Assembly (NCBI GenBank): GCA_043805355.1
Contig: JAZDIB010000083.1
Location: 1-34,640 of the forward strand
Direction: 5' to 3'
DNA: 34,640 nt
DNA from: JAHJRN01 sp043805355
GTDB taxonomy: Bacteria > Patescibacteriota > Patescibacteriia > 2-12-FULL-60-25
Shown: positions 22,624 to 29,875 of the stretch, in pieces
Position numbering within the stretch: the stretch's first letter is position 1
Layout of the letters: each line of letters opens with the position of its first letter
The notes under the pieces: generated by a model
What the model was told of the DNA's origin: nothing
Database searches by the model: none
The model's input: only the letters and a program-made list of their open reading frames with translations
Made by a program: the position numbers and the translations under genes

Positions 22624-24672
22624 ATGCCAAAAGAACCGAGGAAGGCCAAGACCGGCAGCTACGGCGCGGAACAGATTCAGGTGCTCGAAGGTCTCGATCC
22701 TGTCCGCAAGCGCCCCGGCATGTACATTGGGTCGACCGGACCTGATGGTCTGCACCATCTCATCTGGGAGGTCGTGGACAACTGTTTCGACGAGGTCATG
22801 GCCGGCCACGCGAAGGAAATCTACGTGAGCCTCAACGCGGACGGATCCGTCACGGTGAAGGACGACGGACGCGGTATCCCGGTCGACATCCACAAACAGT
22901 TCAAAGTCTCGGCACTCGAGCTCGTCATGACCCGCCTCCACGCCGGCGGAAAGTTCGGCGCGGAAGACAGCGGCTACAAGGTCTCCGGCGGCCTCCACGG
23001 CGTCGGCGTCTCGGTCGTGAATGCGCTCTCGGACTGGCTTGAGGTCGTGGTGGAGCGCGACGGCGGCATGTTCAGCCAGCGGTACGAACGTGGCGCTCCG
23101 AAGCACAAGGTCAAGCAGATCGGCAAGAGCCGCAACCACGGCACGACCATCACGTTCTTCCCGGATGCGTCCATCTTCACGATCCTCGGCTTCGAGATGA
23201 AGCGCGTGCTCGAGCATCTGCGCCAGCAGTGTTATCTGACCAAGGGCGTGAAGCTTCTGGTCGTAGACAAGCGCACCGCGCCGGACAATGCCTACGGGTT
23301 CTATTTCGAGGGCGGCATCGTCTCGTACGTCAGCCACCTGAACCACAACAAACATCCCAAGCACGACACGGTCTTCTACGTCGAGAAGGTCGTCGCTCCG
23401 TCCACGTCCGTCGAGGTCGCGCTCCAGTACACCGAAGACTACGGCGAGAGCCTCTACGCCTTCTCGAACAATATCTTCAACCCGGAAGGCGGCTCGCACG
23501 TCATGGGTTTCCGATCCGCAATTACCCGCGTGCTGAACGCCTACGCGCGGAACAAGGGCATCCTGAAGGAAAAAGACGATAACCTGACGGGCGACGATGT
23601 ACGCGAAGGCCTCACGGTCGTCATCTCCATCAAGATCCCGGAGCCGCAATTCGAGGGGCAGACCAAGGCTAAGCTAGGCAACCCGGAGGTCCGCGGCTAT
23701 GTGGAGACCGTGGTGAACGAGGCGCTCGCGACATTCCTGGAGGAACACCCGTCCGACGCGACGGCCATCCTGAGCAAGTGCATCCTCGCGCAACGCGCCC
23801 GCGCCGCCGCCCGCGCGGCCCGCGATACCGTGCTCCGCAAGGGCGCGCTCGAAGGATTCACGCTCCCGGGCAAACTCGCGGACTGCTCGACGCGCGACAC
23901 CGAGGTCTCCGAACTCTACATCGTGGAGGGCGATTCGGCCGGAGGTTCCGCCAAGCAGGGCCGCGACCGCGAATTCCAGGCCATCCTCCCCTTGCGCGGC
24001 AAGATCCTGAACGTGGAACGCGCGCGCCTCGACAAGATGCTCGCGAACAACGAGATCAAGTCGCTCGTCATCGCGCTCGGCACCAACATCGGCGAGATGT
24101 TCGATATCTCGAAGCTCCGATACAACCGCATCATCATCATGACCGATGCCGACGTGGACGGCGCACACATCCGCACCCTGCTCCTGACGTTGTTCTATCG
24201 CTATTTCCCGCAGGTCATCATGGAAGGCCACGTCTTCATCGCCCAGCCGCCGCTCTTCCGCGTCGCAAAAGGCAAGGATGCACGATGGGCGTTCACGGAG
24301 GCGGAACGCGACGCGCACGTCGCCGATTTCCTCAAGATGAAGGAGGAAGCGGCAAAGGCCAAGGGAAAAAAGAAGGGTGAAGAGGAGGACGACGTGGAAC
24401 CGGCCGACGTCGCGACGACGGAAACGGAAGGAGAGGAAGAGGTCACGAAGGTCGGCGGCGTCTCCATCCAGCGCTACAAGGGTTTGGGCGAAATGAACCC
24501 GGACCAGCTGTGGGAGACCACCATGAACCCCGCGAACCGCGTCATGAAACTCGTGACCAACGAAGACGCGCAGGCCGCGGACGAGACGTTCGACATCCTC
24601 CTGGGTTCCGACGTCGCGCCGCGCAAGAAGTTCATCCAGACGCACGCCAAACAGGCGAACCTGGACGTGTAA
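22624..24672 (+). CDS. gyrB: DNA gyrase subunit B
   Basis: The 682-residue type II topoisomerase B subunit supplies the ATPase and TOPRIM parts for DNA supercoiling with GyrA. The GHKL ATPase domain has EVVDNCFDEVMAGHA, DDGRGIPVD and GGLHGVGVSVVNALS. The TOPRIM domain has IVEGDSAGGSAKQGRDR and MTDADVDGAHIRTLLLT, and the C-terminus has YKGLGEMNPDQLWETTM. A highly charged insert rich in Lys, Glu and Asp (about residues 572-612) lies between TOPRIM and the tail, in a place where other GyrB proteins have a short linker. ParE cannot be fully excluded. The ATG at 22624 gives the normal start; gyrA is not in the window. Confidence 0.95.
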   Translation: MPKEPRKAKTGSYGAEQIQVLEGLDPVRKRPGMYIGSTGPDGLHHLIWEVVDNCFDEVMAGHAKEIYVSLNADGSVTVKDDGRGIPVDIHKQFKVSALELVMTRLHAGGKFGAEDSGYKVSGGLHGVGVSVVNALSDWLEVVVERDGGMFSQRYERGAPKHKVKQIGKSRNHGTTITFFPDASIFTILGFEMKRVLEHLRQQCYLTKGVKLLVVDKRTAPDNAYGFYFEGGIVSYVSHLNHNKHPKHDTVFYVEKVVAPSTSVEVALQYTEDYGESLYAFSNNIFNPEGGSHVMGFRSAITRVLNAYARNKGILKEKDDNLTGDDVREGLTVVISIKIPEPQFEGQTKAKLGNPEVRGYVETVVNEALATFLEEHPSDATAILSKCILAQRARAAARAARDTVLRKGALEGFTLPGKLADCSTRDTEVSELYIVEGDSAGGSAKQGRDREFQAILPLRGKILNVERARLDKMLANNEIKSLVIALGTNIGEMFDISKLRYNRIIIMTDADVDGAHIRTLLLTLFYRYFPQVIMEGHVFIAQPPLFRVAKGKDARWAFTEAERDAHVADFLKMKEEAAKAKGKKKGEEEDDVEPADVATTETEGEEEVTKVGGVSIQRYKGLGEMNPDQLWETTMNPANRVMKLVTNEDAQAADETFDILLGSDVAPRKKFIQTHAKQANLDV

Positions 24673-24677
24673 CCACC

Positions 24678-24707
24678 TGTCATTTCCGCGCAGGCGGGAA
24701 CCCAGAA
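24678..24707. repeat. Palindromic repeat after gyrB
   Basis: A single 30-bp copy of the TGTCATTCCC family, with one substitution (TTTCC), starting 5 bp after the gyrB stop codon and followed by a terminator hairpin. Confidence 0.85.
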
Positions 24708-24743
24708 AACGAACAACGCCCCGCGGGAGGACCCTGCGGGGCG
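24705..24743 (-). terminator. Terminator of the 24784-25395 gene
   Basis: A G+C-rich stem-loop (24717-24743; CGCCCCGC with GCGGGGCG plus inner GGG/CCC) is followed on the minus strand by TTGTTCGTTTTC. It may also stop gyrB transcripts, though the plus strand lacks a T-tract. Confidence 0.75.
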
Positions 24744-24783
24744 CTTGAAGAAGGACCTGACGGACCTGCGATCCCCAGGGGAA

Positions 24784-25395
24784 TCAGGGCGAGGACGTGC
24801 CGTCCGCGAGGATGGCAGGCGGGGGCGCGGCCAGCCGTCGGTCGAAATCGTAGGGAATCTCCGGAACGACCTCCAGGGGAATGCTCCACCGATCAGCCGT
24901 AGATCGGATGAGACCGAGCACGTCGAACGTCCAGTTCATCCCGTTCTGCTCGACGCGCATCCTGCCCGTCGTGACGATGAGGGACGGGACGTATCTGACA
25001 CGCCTTCCGAGAAACGTTCGGGCTCCGAAGAACGCGTTCCAGAACGTCTCGGCGCGGCGCGTGTACTGCATGCGTCTGCCGCGCAAGCCGTGCTTCCGAC
25101 AGATATTCGTCAGTTCCTTCGATCCGGCATAGTGATCGATGTCGGGCCGACATCCGAGGAAAAGCACGCGCGGTCGCGTAAGGCTCGGCCGACGCGACGC
25201 GACGATCTCGGCCCACGGATGGCCGACGCGCAGATCGGCCGCCATGAGGAGCACCGAATCGGGAGGGAGCATGCTCCCGTCATCGAAAACAAACGCCTGA
25301 GACGCCTGCCAAAGGGCGACTTTGGTCATCGGGGGGACGGCCCACCCCCTTCTCTGGCATTCCTTCCACATCCGCTTCATTTCTCGAAGGTCCAT
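24784..25395 (-). CDS. Orphan protein of unknown function
   Basis: The 203-residue soluble protein has no recognised domain. Its start (MDLREMKRMWKECQ) is fixed by AGGAGG just upstream. A short hydrophobic stretch LLMAADLRVG and a PRVLFLGCRPDIDH strand suggest an alpha/beta fold, but no catalytic signature is seen. The gene has a consensus promoter and a strong terminator, so it is a one-gene unit. Basic residues are frequent (RRAETFW, LGRRVRYVP). It stands in a row of three such orphans between gyrB and secE. Confidence 0.75.
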   Translation of the reverse strand: MDLREMKRMWKECQRRGWAVPPMTKVALWQASQAFVFDDGSMLPPDSVLLMAADLRVGHPWAEIVASRRPSLTRPRVLFLGCRPDIDHYAGSKELTNICRKHGLRGRRMQYTRRAETFWNAFFGARTFLGRRVRYVPSLIVTTGRMRVEQNGMNWTFDVLGLIRSTADRWSIPLEVVPEIPYDFDRRLAAPPPAILADGTSSP

Positions 25396-25429
25396 CAATC
25401 CTCCTTTCGTCCGACATCCAGACCCTCCC

Positions 25430-25458
25430 CATATACCAGATTCCGACGTCGATGTCAA
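25430..25458 (-). promoter_or_regulatory. Promoter of the 24784-25395 gene
   Basis: On the minus strand TTGACA (25453-25458), a 17-bp spacer and TATATG (25430-25435) lie about 35 bp before the start codon. Confidence 0.75.
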
Positions 25459-25473
25459 TCCGTCCCATCTTCA

Positions 25474-25509
25474 ACAATGAAACACCCCGCGAAAAGGACC
25501 GTGGGGCGT
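25474..25509 (-). terminator. Terminator of the 25527-25763 gene
   Basis: A 7-bp stem (25482-25488 with 25503-25509, one G-T pair) with a 14-nt loop is followed on the minus strand by TTTCATTGTT. The T-tract is imperfect. Confidence 0.55.
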
Positions 25510-25526
25510 TTAAGATGAGAGGGCCG

Positions 25527-25763
25527 TCAGTTGCTGCCGGACGTGTCTTTGCGCGTGACGACGGCGCGGCCCAGCATGGGCGGCACCGGGGCACGCCCTG
25601 CGCGGACGGCGTCCTTGGATGATTCCAGGAAGGACTCCCAGCAATCGGGACAGCGCAACGCATGGGTGCGCGCTCCGGTCGCGAGAGCCGGGTCTTCCGG
25701 CTCGGACCCGAACGCGATGGCTTTCAGGAGCTTCTGCCATCCGACGCAGTCATACGGGTCCAT
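25527..25763 (-). CDS. Small orphan protein with CxxC motif
   Basis: The 78-residue protein starts MDPYDCVGWQKLLKAIAFGS and contains CPDCWESFLESSKDA, with a further Cys near the start. It could bind a metal ion through CPDC, but no family was recognised. The second ATG (25763) is chosen because AAGGAGG lies 6 nt upstream of it and overlaps the earlier ATG at 25778. It shares its direction with both neighbouring orphan genes but is separated from each by a terminator. Confidence 0.65.
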   Translation of the reverse strand: MDPYDCVGWQKLLKAIAFGSEPEDPALATGARTHALRCPDCWESFLESSKDAVRAGRAPVPPMLGRAVVTRKDTSGSN

Positions 25764-25842
25764 GATGTCCTCCTTCATGTTGTGTCACCCACGTCGCGTC
25801 CATCGTAGCGACCGGTGTCGACGACGTCCACGCGGCGGAAAC

Positions 25843-25876
25843 AAAAAAACGCCCCGACGGACTTCCGTCGAAGCGT
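25843..25876 (-). terminator. Terminator of the 25882-26442 gene
   Basis: A 12-bp stem (25849-25860 with 25865-25876, two G-T pairs) with a 4-nt loop is followed on the minus strand by seven T residues. This is one of the clearest terminators in the window. Confidence 0.9.
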
Positions 25877-25881
25877 GAGCT

Positions 25882-26442
25882 TCATGCGATTGCGGCCGTC
25901 GCTGGACGGTGACGGAACCTCTCCTTGAGGACCGTGCACTCGAGTGCGAGGAGCGAGAACGCGCTCGCGAGGCAGGTCGCGCGTGCGCTGGAGACCGTCG
26001 CGTCGAATCGTCGATCGATGATCCCCGTGGGATCCATGATGAGCGCCGTCTCGTTCCTGATGATGTCCCGCGCATGCACGAACGCCGCGTCGAAGACCTG
26101 TCGAAGGCGATCCAAGTCCCACGATCGCGCTGCGGTCCCGAGAAACGGCTCGGACATCCGGCAGTTCATCTTCGGACCGACGAAGAAACCCCACATCGCA
26201 CGTGTCGCCTCGAGGACTTCGAGCTGATCGCTCCGCGAAAAGCAGGCGTTAATGATGCAGGGAAGCTCGTCGCCGTCGTCATCGACGAGGCTGATTCCAT
26301 GGACGTAGCCGAATTCGGCTTCGATGTTCTGCAGTGCCTCCATCAACCGGACGAGATTGTCGGATGCGTGACACTCGACATTCCTCTTCTTCCGGAGCGT
26401 TTCGTTGCTTCGGACGGTCTCTCGGACAAGGAGGATACCCAT
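25882..26442 (-). CDS. Orphan protein of unknown function
   Basis: The 186-residue protein begins MGILLVRETVRSNETLRKKR after an AAGGA Shine-Dalgarno. No known domain is recognised. It contains VRLMEALQNIEAEFGYVHG, then SLVDDDGDELPCIINACFS, and an alanine-rich helical C-terminus (SSARATCLASAFSLLALECT). It is likely cytoplasmic. The gene is a one-gene unit, divergent from secE with overlapping -35 boxes, and ended by a strong terminator. Confidence 0.75.
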   Translation of the reverse strand: MGILLVRETVRSNETLRKKRNVECHASDNLVRLMEALQNIEAEFGYVHGISLVDDDGDELPCIINACFSRSDQLEVLEATRAMWGFFVGPKMNCRMSEPFLGTAARSWDLDRLRQVFDAAFVHARDIIRNETALIMDPTGIIDRRFDATVSSARATCLASAFSLLALECTVLKERFRHRPATAAIA

Positions 26443-26491
26443 GGCGAATCCTTCTTCTTTTGTAAGCTCGGTCGGTGCCGAGGCTTCCCCT

Positions 26492-26520
26492 GTTCTATCC
26501 TATGATGGTGGACTTGTCAA
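26492..26520 (-). promoter_or_regulatory. Promoter of the 25882-26442 gene
   Basis: On the minus strand TTGACA (26515-26520), a 17-bp spacer and TAGAAC (26492-26497) are seen; a TAGGAT 5 bp upstream is an alternative -10. The -35 shares bases with the divergent secE -35. Confidence 0.55.
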
Positions 26521-26542
26521 TCCAGGCGGGTTCTGCTATCCT
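26514..26542 (+). promoter_or_regulatory. Promoter of secE-nusG
   Basis: TTGTCA (26514-26519), a 17-bp spacer and TATCCT (26537-26542) precede secE by about 45 bp. The two divergent promoters overlap at the sequence CTTGTCAATC. Confidence 0.65.
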
Positions 26543-26586
26543 GCAGCCATCTGGCCCGGGAAGGGCTTTTTAGAAAGGCAATCATT

Positions 26587-26925
26587 ATGAACTTCCTGAA
26601 CTCAATCGTGCAGTATCTCCGCTCCTCCAGGGCGGAATTGCAGAAGGTGACCTGGCCGTCCCGCAAAGAGACGACCCGATACAGCGTGCTCGTCCTCACG
26701 GTGAGCATCGTGGTCGCCATATTCTTCGCCACGCTCGACTTCGGGCTCGGGAAGGTCGTGACCGCCGCCATCGCGAAGCGCGATGCCATGAAGGCCGCGA
26801 CCGCCGAACAGCAGGTCCCGACGGAAACGGCTCCGGTGCAGACCACGCCCGCGTTCGACATCACCAACGAAAGCCCGACGCTCGTCCCGACCGATGTCCA
26901 GACGACCCCGGTGCCGACCGAGTAA
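26587..26925 (+). CDS. secE: Preprotein translocase subunit SecE
   Basis: The 112-residue protein has the SecE core: an amphipathic stretch (IVQYLRSSRAELQKVTWPSR) with the conserved KVTWPSRKET, then one membrane helix (about residues 33-55). SecE clamps SecY in the inner membrane. A Thr/Pro/Val-rich tail of about 45 residues (TETAPVQTTPAF..., TTPVPTE) follows the helix and should lie outside; bacterial SecE proteins of this minimal type are usually near 60 residues. AGAAAGG lies upstream of the ATG. secE precedes nusG by 21 nt, the usual order. Confidence 0.9.
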   Translation: MNFLNSIVQYLRSSRAELQKVTWPSRKETTRYSVLVLTVSIVVAIFFATLDFGLGKVVTAAIAKRDAMKAATAEQQVPTETAPVQTTPAFDITNESPTLVPTDVQTTPVPTE

Positions 26926-26946
26926 CCTCGAGCCCTTTCGCACACT

Positions 26947-27495
26947 ATGGCCAAACAAACCTTACAGCTCGGACGACGCTGGTTCGCGATCCACACCTAC
27001 TCCGGATACGAGGAGAACGTCGCCGATAACCTGCGCCGCCGCATCGACACGCTCGGCATGGGCGACCGCATCTTCGGCGTCATCGTCCCGACCGAGAAGA
27101 AGATCAAGATCAAGAACGGCAAGCGCAAGGTCGTGGAGGAGAAGATCTTCCCCGGGTACGTGCTCGTCGAGATGATCGTGACCGACGACTCGTGGTACGT
27201 GGTCCGCAACACGCCGAACGTGACGGGGTTCATCGGCACGGGCACGACGCCGTCGCCGCTCTCGGAGGAGGAGGTCAAGCACCTCATGAAGCGCATGGGC
27301 GCCGAGGAGGAACCGACGTTCTCCATCGACATCCAGCCGGGCATGCCCGTGAAGATCGGCGACGGGCCGTTCAAGGGATTCGAGGGCAAGGTGAACGAGG
27401 TGGACGGCGCGCGCGGCAAGGTGAAGGTGCTCGTCTCCATGTTCGGCCGCGAGACGCCGCTCGAATTGGATTTTACACAAGTCAAGAAGATCTAA
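26947..27495 (+). CDS. nusG: Transcription termination/antitermination factor NusG
   Basis: The 182-residue protein binds RNA polymerase and links transcription with translation or Rho. The NGN domain begins WFAIHTYSGYEENVADNLRR, includes KIFPGYVLVEMIVTDDSWYV and NTPNVTGFIG. The C-terminal KOW domain has KIGDGPFKGFEGKVNEVDGA. The ATG at 26947 gives the family start. The gene lies between secE and rplK as in most bacteria. Confidence 0.96.
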   Translation: MAKQTLQLGRRWFAIHTYSGYEENVADNLRRRIDTLGMGDRIFGVIVPTEKKIKIKNGKRKVVEEKIFPGYVLVEMIVTDDSWYVVRNTPNVTGFIGTGTTPSPLSEEEVKHLMKRMGAEEEPTFSIDIQPGMPVKIGDGPFKGFEGKVNEVDGARGKVKVLVSMFGRETPLELDFTQVKKI

Positions 27496-27498
27496 AAC

Positions 27499-27528
27499 GG
27501 AGGGGTTCCTGCCTCCGCAGGAACGACA
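27499..27528. repeat. Second-family palindromic repeat, inverted copy
   Basis: Read on the minus strand this is TGTCGTTCCTGCGGAGGCAGG followed by AACCCCTCC. It is a variant of the TGTCATTCCC family and matches the left arm at 28952-28981 at all but one position. Confidence 0.8.
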
Positions 27529-27544
27529 GCACTGTGCTGGGACC

Positions 27545-27575
27545 CTCGGGACGATGCGCTTCTCGTCGTCCCGAG
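27545..27575 (+). promoter_or_regulatory. Hairpin in the nusG-rplK spacer
   Basis: A perfect 10-bp stem (27545-27554 CTCGGGACGA with 27566-27575) has an 11-nt loop and lies 19 nt before the rplK ATG. No T-tract follows. It is placed like the leader structures that ribosomal protein L1 binds to regulate L11/L1 synthesis, but the L1 site was not identified. Confidence 0.5.
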
Positions 27576-27594
27576 TCATCCTAACGCAACCACT

Positions 27595-28017
27595 ATGGCC
27601 AAGAAGGTCAAGACACTCATCAAGCTCCAGATCGTCGGCGGACAGGCCAACCCCGCGCCGCCGGTCGGGACAGCGCTCGGCCCGCAGGGGCTGAACATCG
27701 GCGAATTCTGCAAGAAGTTCAACGACGCGACGGCCAACCGCCGCGGCGAGGTCGTCCCGGCCATCATCACCGTGTATGAGGACCGGACGTACAGCTTCAT
27801 CCTGAAGATCTCGCCGGTCGCCGAACTCCTCAAGAAGGCCGTCGGGATCACGAAGGGTTCCGGCAAGCCGCTCACGGAGAAGATCGGCAAGGTCACGAAG
27901 CAGCAGATCCGCGAGATCGCGGAGAAGAAGATGCCGGACCTGAACTGCCACACGATCGAAGCCGCGATGCGGCAGGTCGAAGGCACGGCGAAGCAGATGG
28001 GCCTGACGATCGTTTGA
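27595..28017 (+). CDS. rplK: 50S ribosomal protein L11
   Basis: The 140-residue protein has the full L11 pattern: IKLQIVGGQANPAPPVGTAL, GPQGLNIGEFCKKFNDAT, and the rRNA-binding C-terminal domain with KITKQQIREIAEKKMPDLN-like sequence. L11 forms part of the GTPase-associated centre of the 50S subunit. A strong terminator follows, so rplA downstream is transcribed separately, unlike the usual rplK-rplA operon. Confidence 0.97.
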   Translation: MAKKVKTLIKLQIVGGQANPAPPVGTALGPQGLNIGEFCKKFNDATANRRGEVVPAIITVYEDRTYSFILKISPVAELLKKAVGITKGSGKPLTEKIGKVTKQQIREIAEKKMPDLNCHTIEAAMRQVEGTAKQMGLTIV

Positions 28018-28034
28018 TCGACGCCGTCGGACGG

Positions 28035-28060
28035 AAGGACGCGACCGCTGCGTCCTTTTT
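28035..28060 (+). terminator. Terminator of the secE-nusG-rplK unit
   Basis: A stem AAGGACGC (28035-28042) with GCGTCCTT (28050-28057), 7-nt loop, runs into TTTTT. It ends the transcript before the inserted gene. Confidence 0.85.
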
Positions 28061-28113
28061 CGTTTTCGCGTCACGTTTATCCTCATGACGGACGCGAAGA
28101 AGAGACGCGCTCG

Positions 28114-28122
28114 TGATATACT
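28114..28122 (+). promoter_or_regulatory. Extended -10 promoter of the inserted gene
   Basis: TGATATACT (28114-28122) carries the TGN extension and a TATACT -10 box. No good -35 is seen. The ATG lies 9 nt beyond, so the leader would be 2-3 nt. Confidence 0.5.
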
Positions 28123-28131
28123 CATCGGACT

Positions 28132-28890
28132 ATGCCCGTTGCACGAAAGAAGTCGGCTCCACTCATGCCGAAGGTGACGCCGCCGAAGCCCATCGCTCCG
28201 GTCGCGGCCGCCGCGCCGCTCATGGCCGTCGCTTCGACACCGAAGCCCGTGCTGAAACCGACGCCGAAACCGTCCGCGACGATGACGATGCCGGCGGCGC
28301 CGAAGTGCCCGCCATGTCCTCCCTGTCCGGCCTGCGCGTCGCAGACATGCGTGAAGGCCTGCGTGAACTGGTACTACTTCCTCTTCCTGCTCCTCGCCCT
28401 CGTCGGTGTCGGCGCCATCCTTTTGCAGGGCGTCATGCTGAACAAGTATATCGATCTCCGCTTCACCGCCGTCGAACGAAACATCGAAGCCATCCAGGTA
28501 AGCCAGACGAAAGCGGACATCAAAGCCGAAACGTCCGCGACCGGACCTGTCAGCTCTTCGATTTACGTCGACGAAGAGAGCGGATTGACGTTCGCGGTCC
28601 CGACGAACCTCGGACCGGAGAGCTATTCTGTTTCACATGACGCAAATACCGTTGTTGTAGATGTCGTTCGTAAGGCTAGTGGTACTGTTTCCGCTTGCGA
28701 GACGACGTTCCATTCGGTCTCCTCTCCATTCCGTCCGATCCTTCTCGAAAACGATAATTTCATGATTGAACCCGACGATCTTGGCGAAAATCCGTTCTCT
28801 CATGGTGTGAAGGTTTTTTCCGATGAATCCTCGATGATATATGCGTCTGACGGTGAGACCTGCGGCGTGACGTTTGCGCGACTGAAGTGA
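28132..28890 (+). CDS. Single-pass membrane protein inserted between rplK and rplA
   Basis: The 252-residue protein has a cytoplasmic Pro/Ala/Lys-rich start (about 1-57), a Cys cluster CPPCPPCPACASQTCVKAC (59-77), one membrane helix (about 80-102, YYFLFLLLALVGVGAILLQG) and an outer domain. The outer domain (about 140-252) has FAVPTNLGPES and a pair of Cys residues that could form a disulfide. No function is recognised. From about 28620 the DNA becomes clearly lower in G+C, so the gene may be chimeric or partly acquired. It has its own promoter and terminator and breaks the usual rplK-rplA unit. Confidence 0.85.
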   Translation: MPVARKKSAPLMPKVTPPKPIAPVAAAAPLMAVASTPKPVLKPTPKPSATMTMPAAPKCPPCPPCPACASQTCVKACVNWYYFLFLLLALVGVGAILLQGVMLNKYIDLRFTAVERNIEAIQVSQTKADIKAETSATGPVSSSIYVDEESGLTFAVPTNLGPESYSVSHDANTVVVDVVRKASGTVSACETTFHSVSSPFRPILLENDNFMIEPDDLGENPFSHGVKVFSDESSMIYASDGETCGVTFARLK

Positions 28891-28911
28891 CCTCATACTC
28901 CCAATCGACAG

Positions 28912-28934
28912 AAAGCGCCCTCCGGGGCGCTTTT
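28912..28934 (+). terminator. Terminator of the inserted gene
   Basis: A stem AAAGCGCC/GGCGCTTT with a CTCCGG-centred loop runs into TTTT, 22 nt after the stop codon. Confidence 0.85.
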
Positions 28935-28951
28935 CGGACCTCCTTTCCCCC

Positions 28952-29025
28952 TGTCGTTGCTGCGGAGGCAGGAACCCCTCCGGAGGGATTCCCGCCGTCG
29001 CCACGTCGGCTCCGCGGGAACGACA
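28952..29025. repeat. Second-family palindromic repeat pair
   Basis: The left arm (28952-28981) begins TGTCGTTGCTGCGGAGGCAGG; the right arm on the minus strand begins TGTCGTTCCCGCGGAGCC (ending 29025). The pair is inverted like a REPIN, with a divergent centre. It fills most of the gap before the rplA promoter. Confidence 0.7.
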
Positions 29026-29050
29026 GGGGGGTCGGGAATCCATCCGAATC

Positions 29051-29079
29051 TTGACGTTTTATTAGGGTTCGGGTAGCAT
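29051..29079 (+). promoter_or_regulatory. Promoter of rplA
   Basis: TTGACG (29051-29056), a 17-bp spacer and TAGCAT (29074-29079) precede rplA by about 56 bp. Confidence 0.6.
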
Positions 29080-29135
29080 GCGGGCAATAACTCATGACCG
29101 TGGGAGTCCCGGAAACGGGGCGCCTGAACCACAGT

Positions 29136-29822
29136 ATGCCGCGCAGCAAGCGCTACACCGAGCTTAAGAAGCTCGTCGACCCGAAGAAGCTCTACACGCC
29201 GAAGGAGGCGATCGAGCTCGTGAAGAAGACGTCGAACACCAAGTTCGACGGTATGGTCGAGGTCCACGTGAACCTCGGCATCGACGTCAAGAAGAGCGAC
29301 CAGCAGATCCGCACGACCATCGTGCTCCCCCACTCCACCGGCAAGGTCAGGCGCGTCGCCGCGTTCGTCCCGGCCGACAAGGAAAAGGAAGCGAAGGACG
29401 CGGGCGCGGACGTCGTCGGCGGCGAGGAACTCATCGCTGAGATCGCCTCGACCGGCAAACTCGCGTTCGACGTGGCCGTCGCGACGCCGGACATGATGCC
29501 GAAGATGGTGAAGGTCGCGAAGGTGCTCGGCCCGAAGGTGCTCATGACGAACCCGAAGACCGAGACCGTCGGCACGAACGTCGAGAAGATGATCGAGGAA
29601 CTGAAGCGCGGCAAGGTCACGCTCAAGAACGACGCCACCGGCAACGTGCACCAGACCGTCGGCAAGACCTCGCAGGACGACGTGAAGCTCCTCGCGAACC
29701 TCACGGCCATCATCGACGCGGTGCGTAAGGCCAAACCGGCCGGCGCCAAGGGGACGTACCTCAAGCGCGTGGTGCTGACCTCGACGATGGGTCCGGCCGT
29801 CAGCCTGGACATCAAGGGATAA
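29136..29822 (+). CDS. rplA: 50S ribosomal protein L1
   Basis: The 228-residue protein matches L1: an N-terminal SKRYTELKKLVDPKKLYTPK, the first domain with AIELVKKTSNTKFDGMVEVH, the second-domain signature KVAKVLGPKVLMTNPKTETV, and the C-terminal VVLTSTMGPAVSLD. L1 forms the mobile stalk at the E site and represses its own mRNA in many bacteria. The start at 29136 (MPRSKRY) is preferred to an upstream ATG at 29094, whose extra residues are not conserved. rplJ and rplL do not follow, so the usual cluster is broken here. Confidence 0.96.
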   Translation: MPRSKRYTELKKLVDPKKLYTPKEAIELVKKTSNTKFDGMVEVHVNLGIDVKKSDQQIRTTIVLPHSTGKVRRVAAFVPADKEKEAKDAGADVVGGEELIAEIASTGKLAFDVAVATPDMMPKMVKVAKVLGPKVLMTNPKTETVGTNVEKMIEELKRGKVTLKNDATGNVHQTVGKTSQDDVKLLANLTAIIDAVRKAKPAGAKGTYLKRVVLTSTMGPAVSLDIKG

Positions 29823-29848
29823 TCTCGGGTCAGAGTTGCCCTCACATG

Positions 29849-29873
29849 GACCTCGTGCCAAAATCACGAGGTC
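29849..29873 (+). terminator. Hairpin between rplA and the kinase gene
   Basis: A perfect 9-bp stem (29849-29857 GACCTCGTG with 29865-29873) with a 7-nt loop lies 26 nt after the rplA stop and 2 nt before the next ATG. Only TCTT follows, so it may be a weak terminator or may limit access to the kinase start codon. Confidence 0.5.
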
Positions 29874-29875
29874 TT

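Noticed and set aside
12069..29025. CRISPR array from the repeated 30-bp palindromes
   Set aside because: Copies are scattered kilobases apart in both orientations, with no regular spacers and no cas genes.
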